Below are positions 1-12,049 of a stretch of DNA of 64,000 bases, piece by piece; position 1 is the first letter of the stretch; each line of letters opens with the position of its first letter. The translations under genes and the position numbers were made by a program. The notes beneath the pieces are model-generated. The model saw nothing but the letters and a program-made list of their open reading frames with translations, made no database searches and had not been told where the DNA came from. Source of the DNA: Aphelocoma coerulescens (lineage: Eukaryota; Chordata; Aves; Passeriformes; Corvidae); NCBI RefSeq assembly GCF_041296385.1, contig NC_091014.1:11507578-11571577 (forward strand), written 5' to 3'.

Positions 1-1764
1 CTTCCTTAGATTTCTAAATTATGTACCATAACCAGCTTGTTTTTATACAGAAGCAAATATGTAAATTTATGGTAATTTTTACTTTCAAGGTTATCAGCCT
101 TCTTTAAAGTGCAGTCAAGTTATAATATATACTAAGTGCTATGTTAATATTATTAAAAGAAATTAATTCGGCATGAGCACATTCTGCATCAGAATCCTAC
201 CAGTGTACATCAAAGGATATCTTGAAGTTTTAAGGCTGTAGAGTATCTAAGTTGCACAAATGGAGTTAGCACGCTTCGTCCACATGTTGCATTCCTCTGA
301 TATTCTGGCTGAGTTTCTGTTTCTAAAATGCCTTCCAGATGCCATCATTGCTATTACTGATCTAATCCAAGTTTAGAATACCTAAACTGGAAAAAAAAAA
401 AAAAAGAAAAGATAAAAAAAAAGTTGTAGAATCAGTTCTTCAGAGACTAGGGTAATCATTTGGGAACAAGGTTTAAGACTGTCTTACATTTATATTTACT
501 GAAATATAAAATCCAAGAAGAAAAAGACCTGGTTTATCAGGATTTTATGATGATCTGCTGTGTGTTTGTACTATTTTATGGCTATATAGTCCCCCTCACT
601 GAAAAACAGAGATTTTATAATTGGATTTATTCAAATAACAGCAGTAAATAAAGTTTAAAAGTGCATTTACTTATAATGGAAATTAAATAAGAAATTAGAG
701 ATTGTTTCCCTAGATGATAAAAAAATGCAATACTGTTCAGATACGATGTTGTTTTCAGTCCTATAAACTGCATTTACAACTGAGCTTTACCAACTTGTTG
801 GGTTGATAATGCAGCCACATATCAAAGTGGTGTTGTCAGGTGACTATAAGAATGATGCTGAGTCTTGGAAACAGATTAATAACCTCAGATTTATTTATTC
901 TCAGATGAACTAAAAGCAAAGAAATCAATATTCTTTAATACCAGACTTTTCAAAGGAGCAATAAAAACACTCAAAGTACAATATACTGTGAAATTATGCT
1001 CCAATATTTGTATATATTAATTAAGTATATACTTCTTGTACAAAACAGTAATATTTTTGTGAACAGGAGTTGCTCAAAACTTCTCCTGTGCATAATAATG
1101 CAGAATAAAACGTATTTGAAAATGTCCTGTATTGTACTGATAAGGCAAATTTCTATAGCAAAGTGTTGTGTGAAAGAAGGAAAACTGTTTCATACACTTA
1201 TTGTAGAGTTATGTTTTAAGGCATAGGGATGTTTTAAGAAATTAATCCTTCTATTTCATTATAGTAATATGACATAGTTATTCTTCCTATTGGTGAGCAT
1301 AATGGTAACATGAGAGGTTACATCCCCTTTTATTGAGCAGATAGGAAATTAGTGATTTCTGTCCACACAGTAAAATCCTGCAGGCCACACAAATTCGAGT
1401 CACACAGTATAAACAAGCAGAATCTGCATGGAAATCTTAATATTTGAGCTGCCATAAGTAAAGTGACAGATCAGATGGAGCCACTTAGTATTTTACATCA
1501 GGCCAGACAAACAAAGGGAGATATATGGTTTCAGTATTCTTTTTTTTCAAGGAAGATTAGAGCTATAATAACTGCAGAAAAACCAAACTGATGATACACA
1601 TTGGTTTGTTTAATCAAAAGTACTTGAAATGTTTAGTATAGAAAGGGATAGAAGCCTACCCTTTTGCTGCAGTTTGATTCACCTAAGCATGAATAATCAT
1701 CCATCTAGCACACATGTCCTCCTTGTCTCATTCATGTCTATGATAACACTTGATAAGACACTCT
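1..1764. other. AT-rich unique DNA, no gene seen
   Basis: I see no exon, RNA gene or recognisable transposon here. The only structure is an A-rich tract at about 391-422. The open frames at 460-651 and 996-1226 are short, lysine/leucine/isoleucine-rich chance frames with no domain. Confidence 0.6.
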
Positions 1765-2117
1765 GTGACCTAGTGACCCAACTGAGGCCTTCCAGCATCT
1801 GATGGGAGCCTACAAAAAAGGTGGAGAGGAACACTTTACAAAAGCATGTAATGAGAGGACAAGGGGGAATGGTTTTAAAGAAAGTAGATTTAGAATAGAT
1901 GTTAGGAAGAAACCCTTTGCTGTGAGGGTGGTGAGGAACAAGAAGAGGTTGTCCAGAAAAGTTGTGGCTGCACCATTCCTGGATGTGTTCAAGTCCAGGC
2001 TGGATGGAGCTCGGAGGAATCTGGTCTAGTTTAAGGTGTTCCTGCCCATGGCAGGGGATTGGAACTAAATGACCTTGAAAATCCCTTCCAACCCAACTCT
2101 ATCTCTGATTCTATGAT
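1765..2117 (+). mobile_element. CR1 LINE, 5'-truncated 3' end
   Basis: This is the 3' end of an avian CR1 non-LTR retrotransposon. The text follows the CR1 order: the end of ORF2 ('gaggccttccag', 'ggagcctacaaaaaaggtgg'), then 'ttaggaagaaaccctttgctgtgagggtggtgagg', 'tgttcaagtccaggctggatggagc', 'ctggtctag', 'cctgcccatggcaggggattggaacta', and the terminal 'cccttccaaccc' followed by 'gattctatga'. CR1 copies typically end in such 8-9 bp units rather than poly-A, and are usually truncated at the 5' end as here. The open frame at 1802-2029 is the decayed C-terminal ORF2/3' UTR read-through and is not a host gene. The 5' boundary is approximate. Confidence 0.9.
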
Positions 2118-2184
2118 ATATATGCACATATATTTATTTATTAAATATATTTAAATCCACAGGTGAAATGTACACAGTTTTGCC

Positions 2185-2240
2185 AATTTCTTCTGTATTC
2201 TTTGTCTTATTTTTAACAAGACAAAGAATACAGTGAAATT
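2185..2240. repeat. Imperfect inverted repeat (hairpin), 23-24 nt arms
   Basis: The inner arms are a perfect 16-nt match: CTGTATTCTTTGTCTT at 2193-2208 and its reverse complement at 2218-2233, separated by a 9-nt loop (2209-2217). Six more paired bases outside (AATTTC at 2185-2190 with GAAATT at 2235-2240) extend the stem across a small 2/1 bulge. It lies about 70 bp after the CR1 3' end and belongs to no transposon I recognise. It could form a cruciform or RNA hairpin; a local template-switch origin is likely. Confidence 0.9.
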
Positions 2241-5200
2241 TATAAAAGCAACACTACTACTACCATTTCTATGTAGCTACTCATGTTTTTCTGTTATATT
2301 GTGCATATACATCTCTACAGCAGCACTTCTGTTGGGCAAATGCAAGGGAAGATCTCTTACAATCAAAGCTGAACCTGATTTTATTGCACACAGTGCAAGC
2401 AGTGTTCACATAGACACGTGAGCATGATATGACTGAAGGACTGACATCGCCAATTTGAAGCACAGACCTTCCTGAACAGTTTAACACATAGTCACTATGG
2501 ATCAGTGCTTCACAGGATTCGATACAGCTCTTACACTGTCACTGCTGTCTTTGCTTTCACTAGTTCCCTGCTCTAAGCAAGCAGTTTTTTCATTGAGCTC
2601 TGTCATTTTATATGTTAAAGAGCTTGAGTATTCATTTTGAAGTACAATGTACAATCACAGAAATGTGCTTAAATTTAGATGAGATAAAACATTTTCTAAA
2701 AAATAGTATTTATTATAGTATGAATATTAGTGTTTAAAAGTTATGTCCTACAGTTCATGTATATCCATCCATCCATCCAGCTGTAGGGTAACAGTTTTTG
2801 CTTTTAAAATGTATTTTTTATAATAGGAGCCCATTTCATACAATATTTCTAAAAGTCTTGTATGGAGGCTGTATCTTATGTCATCTGTCACTTAAAAGGA
2901 TAAAGTTAAACCTTTATTGTCTCAGCTAAGTATTAACAATGAGCTACACCTGTGATTCTTATATTTTATATAGATTATTATAAAATTTTAATAAACACTG
3001 GGTATTGATATATGTAAAATATATTAAACTTTGCTGTTGGCAGATGAAGAAGCTGTACACTGAAGACTGGACCTTGTTCACTATCAAAAGAAAGTTTAAG
3101 ACCTAATTGTTTACAGCAGTGTTTGTGATAATTTTCTTTGACTTGCATTAACCTTAACCTTCACAATATATGAAAGGTACTAGATATTTCATCAGGCAGT
3201 ATATGTCAGTATAATAAGTAGCATATTCAGCCAGAAAGAGGCCTTTAAAAACTCAGACCCACTGCGCCAAAACAAAACCAAACAACAATAAGAACACAAC
3301 TTACTTTTTCATCCAGGACTAGGAAAATAAGATGTCATTAAAAAGACGAAGATATTGTACTAAAGTCCATAAAGGGGGGAATAAAAAGTTTTTAGGAAGA
3401 GAACTTGCGTGCACTTTGCTTGTCTAATGCAATGATTTCCACATTATAAAATGTGAAGAGAAAAACCCAAAGCCAAACAACTAAAAAAACAAAAAGCAAG
3501 GTGCGTGACTTTCGTCATTCAAGCACTTCTGCTCTCTGCAGAAGTTGCTTTTTATTGTCAGTTTTAATAGAAAACTTGTGTTTCACCCAATCCTAAGCAA
3601 TATTAAGCAGCCTTCTATCCTTAGTTCACCCTTCAGAATCCGAACTCCTTGGATTAGGGTTCTCATAGAGGCCTCTGTTCATCTTGTCATAATATGAAGT
3701 TTATATTTCCTGGCATAGAATTAGAAAATTCCTCTAAGTGATAATTCCAAAATACTTCATTTTCCACGTTAAATGAGTAACTTGTTACCACTTGAAAGCA
3801 GTATCTGGAATTCTTTTACCATTTTGAATTTGCCAGCACTTTCTGACTTTATTATCTTGTGGAGGTCAGTATAACTCCTCTTCCCATTTCTTACACCTCT
3901 AGTGAAAAACTGAACGGGCTTGTTTGCATTTGTGTTGTTACTGGTCAGCAGTGAAATGCAAAGCCTGGATTTTATGGGTGTTGAGCTCCAACAGCCTTCA
4001 CAGATGTCAGCAGATGTTGAAGTTTATCTGGTTTTGAAAAATATCTGGAGTCCGTCCTACCAAATTATTGTCTAACTGTAACCTATCTTCAAAGTGTAAC
4101 TGAAGATATTTAAAACTGCACACTAAAGATATATATATATATAGATATATAGATATATAAAGAAAAGAGGAGATGCAATGAGGTAGCCTGGGGGCATGAA
4201 AATTAGGAAACCGACTTTTGGACTGAGATATAAACTCTAACCAAAGACGTGTCACTGTGAAAGTCGCTCATGTACAAAGCCTGGGTTGAGTGAATAGTGA
4301 CTGTGAAGGGCTTGCTGACAAGTTTCTGTAATTTAATTATTCCATGATGTTCTTATGTGCATGTTATATTATGTGGTTAGAAGAGGGGGGGAGGAGAAAG
4401 TGGATTTTTTTTTTTTTAATTGGCAGTGGTTGCAGATAATTATGCTTCTGCTCATTAATTAATTTACTCTAATCTTATGCTGTGTGTGATGTAATATCAT
4501 AACACAAATCACCTTTATTTTCCATCTACAGTAACTTCATTCTGCAAATGGATAAACCCTACTTGCATCTCTCCTTTTCAATAGGGTTTGGGACTTGACC
4601 AGAGGATGCAGGCTGGCATGCTACCACTGCACATTTTTCCTCTTCTGTTACATACACGCACACAGCCACATGAGCAGTATCTCTTCCCAGATTGACAGAG
4701 AGAACATGTGCACTGTATCTGTTTGCAGCTTCAAAAATAATCAGAGAGGAGCAAGTTCAAACCAGCAAACATCACACCTAAACTTGTGATCTTATTTGTA
4801 TGCTGATCATAGTAACATGTAAATATTATTTCTTGAACACAGTGAAAGCTCCTAAGTATTAAAACACTTGGAGTGTCTCTTCACTCCCTTATGAATGGAC
4901 TTAAAACATGTCCAACCCTTTATGCAGTAATTGAAGCTTACATTTTCATTATGTGAGATGGAACAAAATAATATGGATATCTTTCCATACATTAGGAGCT
5001 CTACAGAAGCTTTATTAACTGAGCTGAATGAAATTAAAGGAATTATTTCTCAATATTGATGACTCTTAAAGATGATAATGAAATCTAACCAGTTTATGGT
5101 TTTTCTCCAGAGTGACTGAATCTAATTACTTCTGCTTTTTAGCTTTTACTGTAACAACAACAGTATTTTTTCCATATCAAAACCTGAATGGTAGTTCAGG

Positions 5201-6262
5201 GACCCTTTATAAGACAGTGTGGGTAAGGGTCACTGCAACACCTTACTTTCAGCTGTGAGAGGACTGTTATTCTGGGGAAAGGTGGATCTTCTTATGCGGT
5301 TGAGAAAACACGTATTTTGGAAGCTGCTGGTGAGCAAAGAAAAATGTGGGAATGACCAAACATGCAGAAAAATTCTAAATGCATGTTTATAGACTTAGAT
5401 TCAAGGACTGATAAAGCTAATACCAACCTTTCACTTTAATTCTTGTTTAACACATGAAAGGCAAATAAATCACAGTAATCTCCCTTCCCCTTAGAAAGTT
5501 CTGTGGAAAAAAAATTAAGAACACACTTTAATTTTGCCCTTCTTCAATACTTTCAAGTTCAATGTAACACAGGATAGTAGTTTCAGAGTTAATTATAGAT
5601 ATCAAAATTTAGAGCAGAAACCTTAATATTAAGGTCTCTGTAATTCTATGCTAAAATAGCTCATCAGCTTAACTAAGTATTTTTAAAGGTGTATTTAAAA
5701 AGTGAATTATATGCTGCTTGCTATAAAATCATGTGTACTCTCCTACTGTATTTATCCCTTCTGCTAATGTATGCACTAGTATAAAACTGCTAGTGCAAAA
5801 GGCAATAGCTCTGAAAGCAATCAGCCTGGAAATAGTTCATAAAAACCTAGAAGAGTGGCAATATTCTCAGCAAGCTGGAGAACAGAAAACCACAAGCAAT
5901 AAATGCATTCTTTCTACTTCACTACATTCTACTTCCTCTCTGTTAGAGTTCTGGATTCATGACAAAGCTGATGTAAAATGGGAAAAGTAAAAAAGAAAAA
6001 AAGCCAGTTGCCTTTCAAAAGAGCAATATTACACACCAAAGACATTTGTCAAAATATATAGGCACTGGCAATCTAATTCTTTTTTCTTTTTAACTTCTTT
6101 TTTTATTCTGAAATATGGGATGAATCAAGCATACAACTCAGAGAAAAATCTCATTCTTGATATTATTTGTAAGACACATATATCACTTAATGTAGTAAGA
6201 CAGTGGAGCATGATGTGCTAGATGTTTGGAAAAAATGATGGATGGTCTGATTGATAAACAAG
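2241..6262. other. AT-rich unique DNA with small simple repeats
   Basis: No exon or recognisable transposon was seen. Minor items are four ATCC units at about 2764-2779, an AT/GATATA run at 4129-4160, and a run of about 14 T near 4407-4420. The stretch around 4430-4520 is rich in homeodomain-type cores (ATTAATTAATT and similar) and is discussed as a possible conserved non-coding element. Open frames such as 5733-5990 (85 residues) show no domain. Confidence 0.55.
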
Positions 6263-6333
6263 TTTTCTCTTCTCTTCTCTTCTCTTCTCTTCTCTTCTCT
6301 TCTCTTCTCTTCTCTTCTCTTCTCTCTCTCTCT

Positions 6334-6369
<36 letters not shown>
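6263..6369. repeat. (TCTTC)n / (TC)n / T25 compound microsatellite
   Basis: About a dozen TCTTC pentanucleotide units (about 6265-6325) are followed by a short TC run and T tracts, ending in 25 uninterrupted T (6345-6369). The + strand is entirely pyrimidine. The frames read across it on both strands are repeat translation, not genes. The purine/pyrimidine asymmetry allows triplex (H-DNA) folding in principle. Confidence 0.95.
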
Positions 6370-9300
6370 AATAAAGACATACTTGAGGTTTTTGCTTTGG
6401 ACTGATCTTCTTAAGAGATTAATTTTGCACTGGTCAATTTAGTAGAATCCCAGAAAATTACATTAGTGGCTTTAATACCAACTTCTAGTAATAGCAGCAT
6501 TTCTTTTTCTTGATCATATGTGCCTTTGACTGGCAAAGGTGTTTGATAAATAAAGATTGAGCTAAAAAAAAAGAAAAAGAAAAATAGACAGCAAAAAAAG
6601 AACCCTTTGTCATCTTACAGCACCATTGAAATAGAATTGATTTTATTTAATGGACCAAAACTTCTTTTCTCATTATCTCTGCTTTACAGTTGAGGAACAG
6701 AAAATAGTGCAGCAATGCAAAAGGTCAACAATATTAGGGGGAAATAGAAGCTTGGTCTCATGTGGCCGGAATAATAACTGATGATTTGATAAGTATTTAT
6801 GATTTTACTTAAACACATTTTATAAATTTTCTTGGTCATATAATGAGGTGTTCCATAAAAATAGCCTTGGTGTGTCACGATCTCTGAGAAAAAGGATTTA
6901 AAAGTCTGATTTGAGCAAGGATAGAGGGCAGGTCATAGGTGTGCTCTGTAATTTTGTTCTTTTCAGACTATTCTAAAGCTCTATATTTAAAAGAAGGTAA
7001 TGCTCAACTTATTTGTGAGATTGAACCATTTTTTTAGCACACAAGCCAGGAAGCAGTTTACCCTTTGCTGCAAACAAGGTGCTGTAAGAAATGATTTCTC
7101 AGGCAAGAGATCAAACACTGTGCTACCCTAAGTATGCTACAGATCATAGCTCTGGCAGACCAAGGTTACTTTAGATAAACATCCCAGCCTAAAATGAGAT
7201 TTGTTCCTGTCTTACAAGTGTTTTATTTACTGCTGGAACAGTTGTTACTGGAAAAAATTGTGGCTGAGGCCAGATCATTAATCTAAAAAGACAGCTCTTT
7301 TACAATCAAAGTTATGGCACAGTTTATTTAAGAAAAAAATAAAAGGCAGAGAACTCTGCTGAATGTTCAAATTAAGTCAATTTCTGGGCAGGCTTATTCT
7401 ATTTATACCACTTCGGTATTGCCAGAAGCATCAAGACCAAACTCAGACCAGCTCTATTGCATAGTTCTTGCTGTTCTCCTTAAGTGCCTTCCTCGAAAAG
7501 TGAAGGGAAGGCAAAGGGCAAAACTTAGGAGCTTTTCAATCATGTAGCCCATCCACAGTGTCATTCATGCTGCAAACACCCTTGCCTGCAGCAGCCTGAG
7601 TCTGCTCTCACTTATATCCCACGACATACCTGTGGGCTGTCACCAGGCAAGGAGCAAACTCCAGAGGAAGAAAGGATCATTTTCTGTGTGGAAGCTACAC
7701 ATCTGAATAGGCTTATCCCACCAAAGCCATAGCACTGTGAAGACAAATAACTAACTGGATCAACATGCCCAAAATTGACTGATTACCAGGAATATAAGAA
7801 CTGGAAAGATGATACTAAGTCAATTTGGGGAAAAAGAAGGAAAGGAAGAGGGAAATCCTCCTCTAAGCATCGGGGTCAAGAAGGTCTTTGGCTTAGTGCT
7901 TGTCACATATGTTCATACGCTCAGAGTAGAAAAAACAAATGTTAGAGTGTCAAGATGTGGAAAAATGATGGTGAAGAATTTGACGTCCCTGTGTCTGTGA
8001 GACTTTTTGCCAGAGCACCAGCTTAGGACCATGTCAAGAACCATTACAATCAGCTCCAGGAGTGTTTCTCCAAACCAGTCAGAAACCTACCCAGACTTGG
8101 TCACTTCCCAGAGCTGATCCAGAGCTGATCAAAGAGCCTTTTATGGTACTGTCACCAATGTTAGCCGAGGAGAAAATATGGAGCATCAATAAGGTTGACA
8201 TCATCTTATCTTGAGACAATTAAAAAAGGGATTCCAAGGCAGAATTGGACACAACTTTTGAGCATTCACGACATAGGAGGAGACAAGTGAAGATGCAGTC
8301 TCAAATTTCAGTCTAGCACTATTACCTTCACTCAGGGTTTTTGCATAGGTTCATGGCATAGTCATGTGACAAAGCCACTGACGTGAATCTTGAGGTGAAG
8401 GATCTTTTCCACCTTTTCAGGATCCTGATGAAAATGGGGTTGGCATGTGAAAACTTCAGAATGCGGAAAATCTGGGACAAATTCCCCAAAAAAGAGGATT
8501 TCATGTGAAAGCAGGAAGAATAGGTAGAGCAATATGCCAAGGAACTGCATCAATTCATTCAATTTGCTTGAATGTTTGTGTTAGGGGAATAAGAAGCTAA
8601 AAAGACCTGTCAGCACCATAAATTTTAGGAAGTAGCAATTCAGCTGTCAGCGCTAGTGGAAAGTTCAAGTGCACTAACCAGTGCATTTCCTGTTGATCTC
8701 TCATGACAGAGACCAAGGATCAAAGATAACATTAAGTAAAATTTTAAGTTATCTGGAGGTCATATCTACAGTTTTAGAATTATTCTTGGCTGTCTAAGCT
8801 AAAGATGCATTTTCACTACCTCAGTGGATGATGCATTAAATATAAAAACAAAAAACATTAACTTCTACTCATAGGTTATCGTGCAGGTTCCTACTGCAAG
8901 TATTAAGTTTGCTGAAAAACATCTAATTTGGTGCTCTCTAATATTTATTTTTACATTTTTCAAATTTGTGTATTTATAAATTTGCTGAAATATATTTTAT
9001 CATCTACTTCATGCATCCCTTTATATTCTCAGCACCTGATTTTGGCCATTATATCTTTAATGATGTCGCAAAAATAAGCAGTTTACCATTACTGCTAGGG
9101 AGCAGACCTGGAAAAATAGTTTGATTTCAAAAGAATATTTGATTAACTAACATGTATAGCAGCATATGCAACATTGATATTGATTCATGTTTTCTTTATC
9201 AGAAAGAACTGAACCGCAGTCTTTTCCAGATGATAGTCCTCTTTTCCTGCATCTTTATTGCTGTTGTGCTGGTTAACAATGTATTTATTTAATGCATATT

Positions 9301-11640
9301 TTCTGTGAAGACATATTATTGGATTCAGTCTCTTCAAGATGGAATAGAAGTCTGCTGTTGTTTTGGACTGTGTTCTTTCATCAGTCCAAGTCAGTAGTTA
9401 AAAAATCTTCCAATATAGATCTCAGGGCGCTGGAACATAAAAGCCTTGTAAATTCATTGAGATTTGGTTCCCTGGGAAGAAATGCAAATATAGCTAACAT
9501 TTGGAAAACTTGGTGGTTTGCCTACATAAATCACATGCAAGAGTTGAAGGTCCCAAACTTTTCTGAGCGTGAGGAGCAGGGGGAGCATGGAGAATCTCTA
9601 GTATCTCCAAATAAGACTGAGCTACCAAGGTTCTATTACTCCTTAATAACTTTATAGAAGATTATGCTGTTATAAGTCAGTAACTTTAACTATTCTGAAA
9701 GACATAGACACTGCTGTGCAATATTACCTTCTTTTTAAATTTGTTTATTCACCCATGAAAAAATTTGACCTAAGGATTCATCTCACAGGAAGAAGTGGTA
9801 CTTACTTGCACTGCTTCAAACATACTTATGGGAATGACCTGTAGATTTACCCACTTCTTGCAATTTCTGTCTCTGTTAGTTGGAAAGCATTTTGATTAAG
9901 CTTTGCTGAGTACTGAATAATGACAGTGTACAGAAAAGTTCTGCTAAGCCCTTGTCCATTTCTTTGTCTTATCCAGAAAGAATAAAAATAAGTAATTAAC
10001 TCTGCTTGGTGGACTCTCATTAGATTTTATTCTAGTAACACCTAAACAACTGTAATTAACCATATTTTACAGTTCATGTGGTGATCATACCTAGCAGATT
10101 TTACTGTTGTGAAATATTCATCTAATGAGTGAAGTAAAGCAATCATTGATACAATTTTCTTTTAAGAAAATAATTTCTTTAAAGAAAGATTAAAAAAAAA
10201 AAGACAAAGCAAACCCGAGTTTACGAATCACCAAAGATGCTTTGGGGCTCTTTAGAATTAGATATTATAAAGATAACAATAGACCACCTCCATACATCAC
10301 AGCAAAGAGGATATATTTCAAGTCTGCAAGTTGTTACAAGAATTGTATTTGTTTCTCTTGCCATAAACACTTTAGGATTAAAATTCATAGCTTCTTTATC
10401 TAAAATTTTTGAATATCTTCCTATAATTAACACTCCCACAAAAGCATGGCCAAGAGCAGGAAAAAACTCCTCCTATTAATGAATGTTAAGAAATACTTAG
10501 TCAAATTCTCAGGATTTACTCAAAAGATTGAGAACAAATGTGTATTTTAACAGAGTATCAGACAAGCTGTAACATCAAAGGCTCTGGAGATTAATATGCA
10601 ATAATTCATTGATGATCAGAGCCTTACTGTCTGTGGCACAGATGGAATTAAAGGAATAGACACATCTGGATTAGTTTAATCATTTCTCAGTTATAACAGG
10701 GAATAAAGGAGACAGCTAAGTTCATTTTTGTTGTTAATGAACATCTGGGGTTCCTGACGGTTCTAACTGTAAATATTATCTGATCCAAAATATTTCACAT
10801 TCTGCATATTAAAATAATATATCCAAGGATCTAAACAGAATATCTAAGGGGCAATAGCAATAAAACACAGTGACATTAGGAAAGAATTAACTGCTAAACA
10901 AGAAATGAGCCTAGCTTCCTGCCCTGTTCAAGATGAATGTAGTCAAAGGGCATTTATGATAACAGTAATGCTGACAAGACTGGTTAAAAATTGTTCACCC
11001 AGGAGATTTGCACTGTTTCTTAGTAGAAATCTGAGGTTTTGATTATGAATATTTCTGTGGGATTCCCCATAAATATGAAAGTTTATTTCCCTTTTTTTTT
11101 TACCTTCCAAGAAAAATGAAGAAAATGTCAATTAGCTGTAATAATATTCTGAACTGCATGAACATTTGGAAGATTAACACATTTAAACTCCTGAATGATT
11201 GGGATGATCAGTGATTTGCTGCTAGAATATTTTTAAATGTAAAACTATTTAGGACTGGTTCTGTTCATGTTTTCTGCCATACATCTCCCTACAAACAGGA
11301 TCTAAACTAAACTCCAGGCATCAGCGTGACGAGCTCCAAAATTCCCACTCCCTACTATGTCTTTATTGTCTTCATTTAGGATCACTGAAGTTTTGGTATC
11401 TTCTTATTTTTCCCTAAGACATCTTGAACATAGACATAAACTTACTGCTGTTAGTTTTGAACTTGTTATGTTCTATCTTCCTTGACAACAATTCAAAGAA
11501 TATTTAACATTTTCCATTGTTTGTGGCTAGGATATATTACATACATATTATGCCACAGTTTGGTAGGAAATCTTCAGTGGGGTATAATGACATTATGACC
11601 TAGGTATAGTGGTTCTATTTAAAAATATATGTGGAAAAAA
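6370..11640. other. Mostly unique AT-rich DNA, no gene seen
   Basis: No exon, RNA gene or clear transposon was recognised. 7400-8600 is somewhat less AT-rich than its surroundings and may hold an eroded repeat I cannot name. The 121-residue frame at 9292-9657 has no domain and no repeated motif. A 9-bp inverted repeat around a homeodomain-site-rich loop at 10578-10625 is listed separately. Confidence 0.55.
10578..10625. repeat. 9-bp perfect inverted repeat around AT-rich core
   Basis: AAGGCTCTG at 10578-10586 is matched by its exact reverse complement CAGAGCCTT at 10617-10625, with a 30-nt loop. The loop is dense in ATTA/TAAT and ATGCAAT-type cores, the kind bound by homeodomain and POU factors. 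No transposon similarity was seen. A role as a conserved non-coding element is inference only. Confidence 0.7.
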
Positions 11641-11709
11641 GGTTTTGGCTTGGGGTTTTGGGGTTTTTTGTTTAGTTGTTTCTTGGGTTTTTTGTTGGGG
11701 GAGGGGAGA
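11641..11709 (+). repeat. G/T-rich low-complexity tract
   Basis: The sequence alternates runs of 2-5 G with runs of T (for example TTGGGGTTTTGGGGTTTT) and ends in GGGGGAGGGG. It has enough G-runs to form a G-quadruplex on the + strand. It is not a vertebrate telomeric (TTAGGG) repeat. Confidence 0.8.
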
Positions 11710-11764
11710 TTAGCAGAAAAAAAGACTCATGGATGTTTTTACTTCAGGGGAAAATAAAAAGGAT

Positions 11765-12030
11765 AAAGGAGGAAATTGGCACAAGCTGCAGTAAGAAAAA
11801 TTCTGGCTAGGTATAAGGAAACTTTCACAATGAAGCTGTTCAAACATGGGAACAGGTTGCCCAAAATATCTGTGAAAATTTATTATTCTTGTGGAAATAA
11901 CATAACTCAAACCCTATCTGGACAGAACCCCGAGTAAGCTGATCTAACTTCGAAGCTGATACCACTTTGAGTGGAAGAAGTGGGTTTGGACCAGATGATC
12001 TACAGAAATAATTTCCAAGCTGGATTTCCT
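11765..12030 (+). mobile_element. Old CR1-type LINE 3' fragment
   Basis: Diverged CR1 text can be followed: 'ggtataaggaaactttcacaatgaagctgttcaaacatgggaacaggttgccc', then 'tctggacagaaccc', 'gagtaagctgatctaac', and 'gggtttggaccagatgatctacaga'. The last phrase is the usual 'ggttggaccagatgatct' block near the 3' end of several CR1 subfamilies. It is more decayed than the copies at 1765 and 25790, and the terminal ATTCTATGA units are lost. The following GC-richer segment starts shortly after it. Confidence 0.75.
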
Positions 12031-12049
12031 TTTGATTGTCATCTTAGTT

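Noticed and set aside
9292..9657. 121-residue frame
   Set aside because: No recognisable motif and no splice-bounded exon context.
11641..11700. Interstitial telomere-like repeat
   Set aside because: The G/T runs are TTTTGGGG-like and irregular; vertebrate telomeres are TTAGGG.
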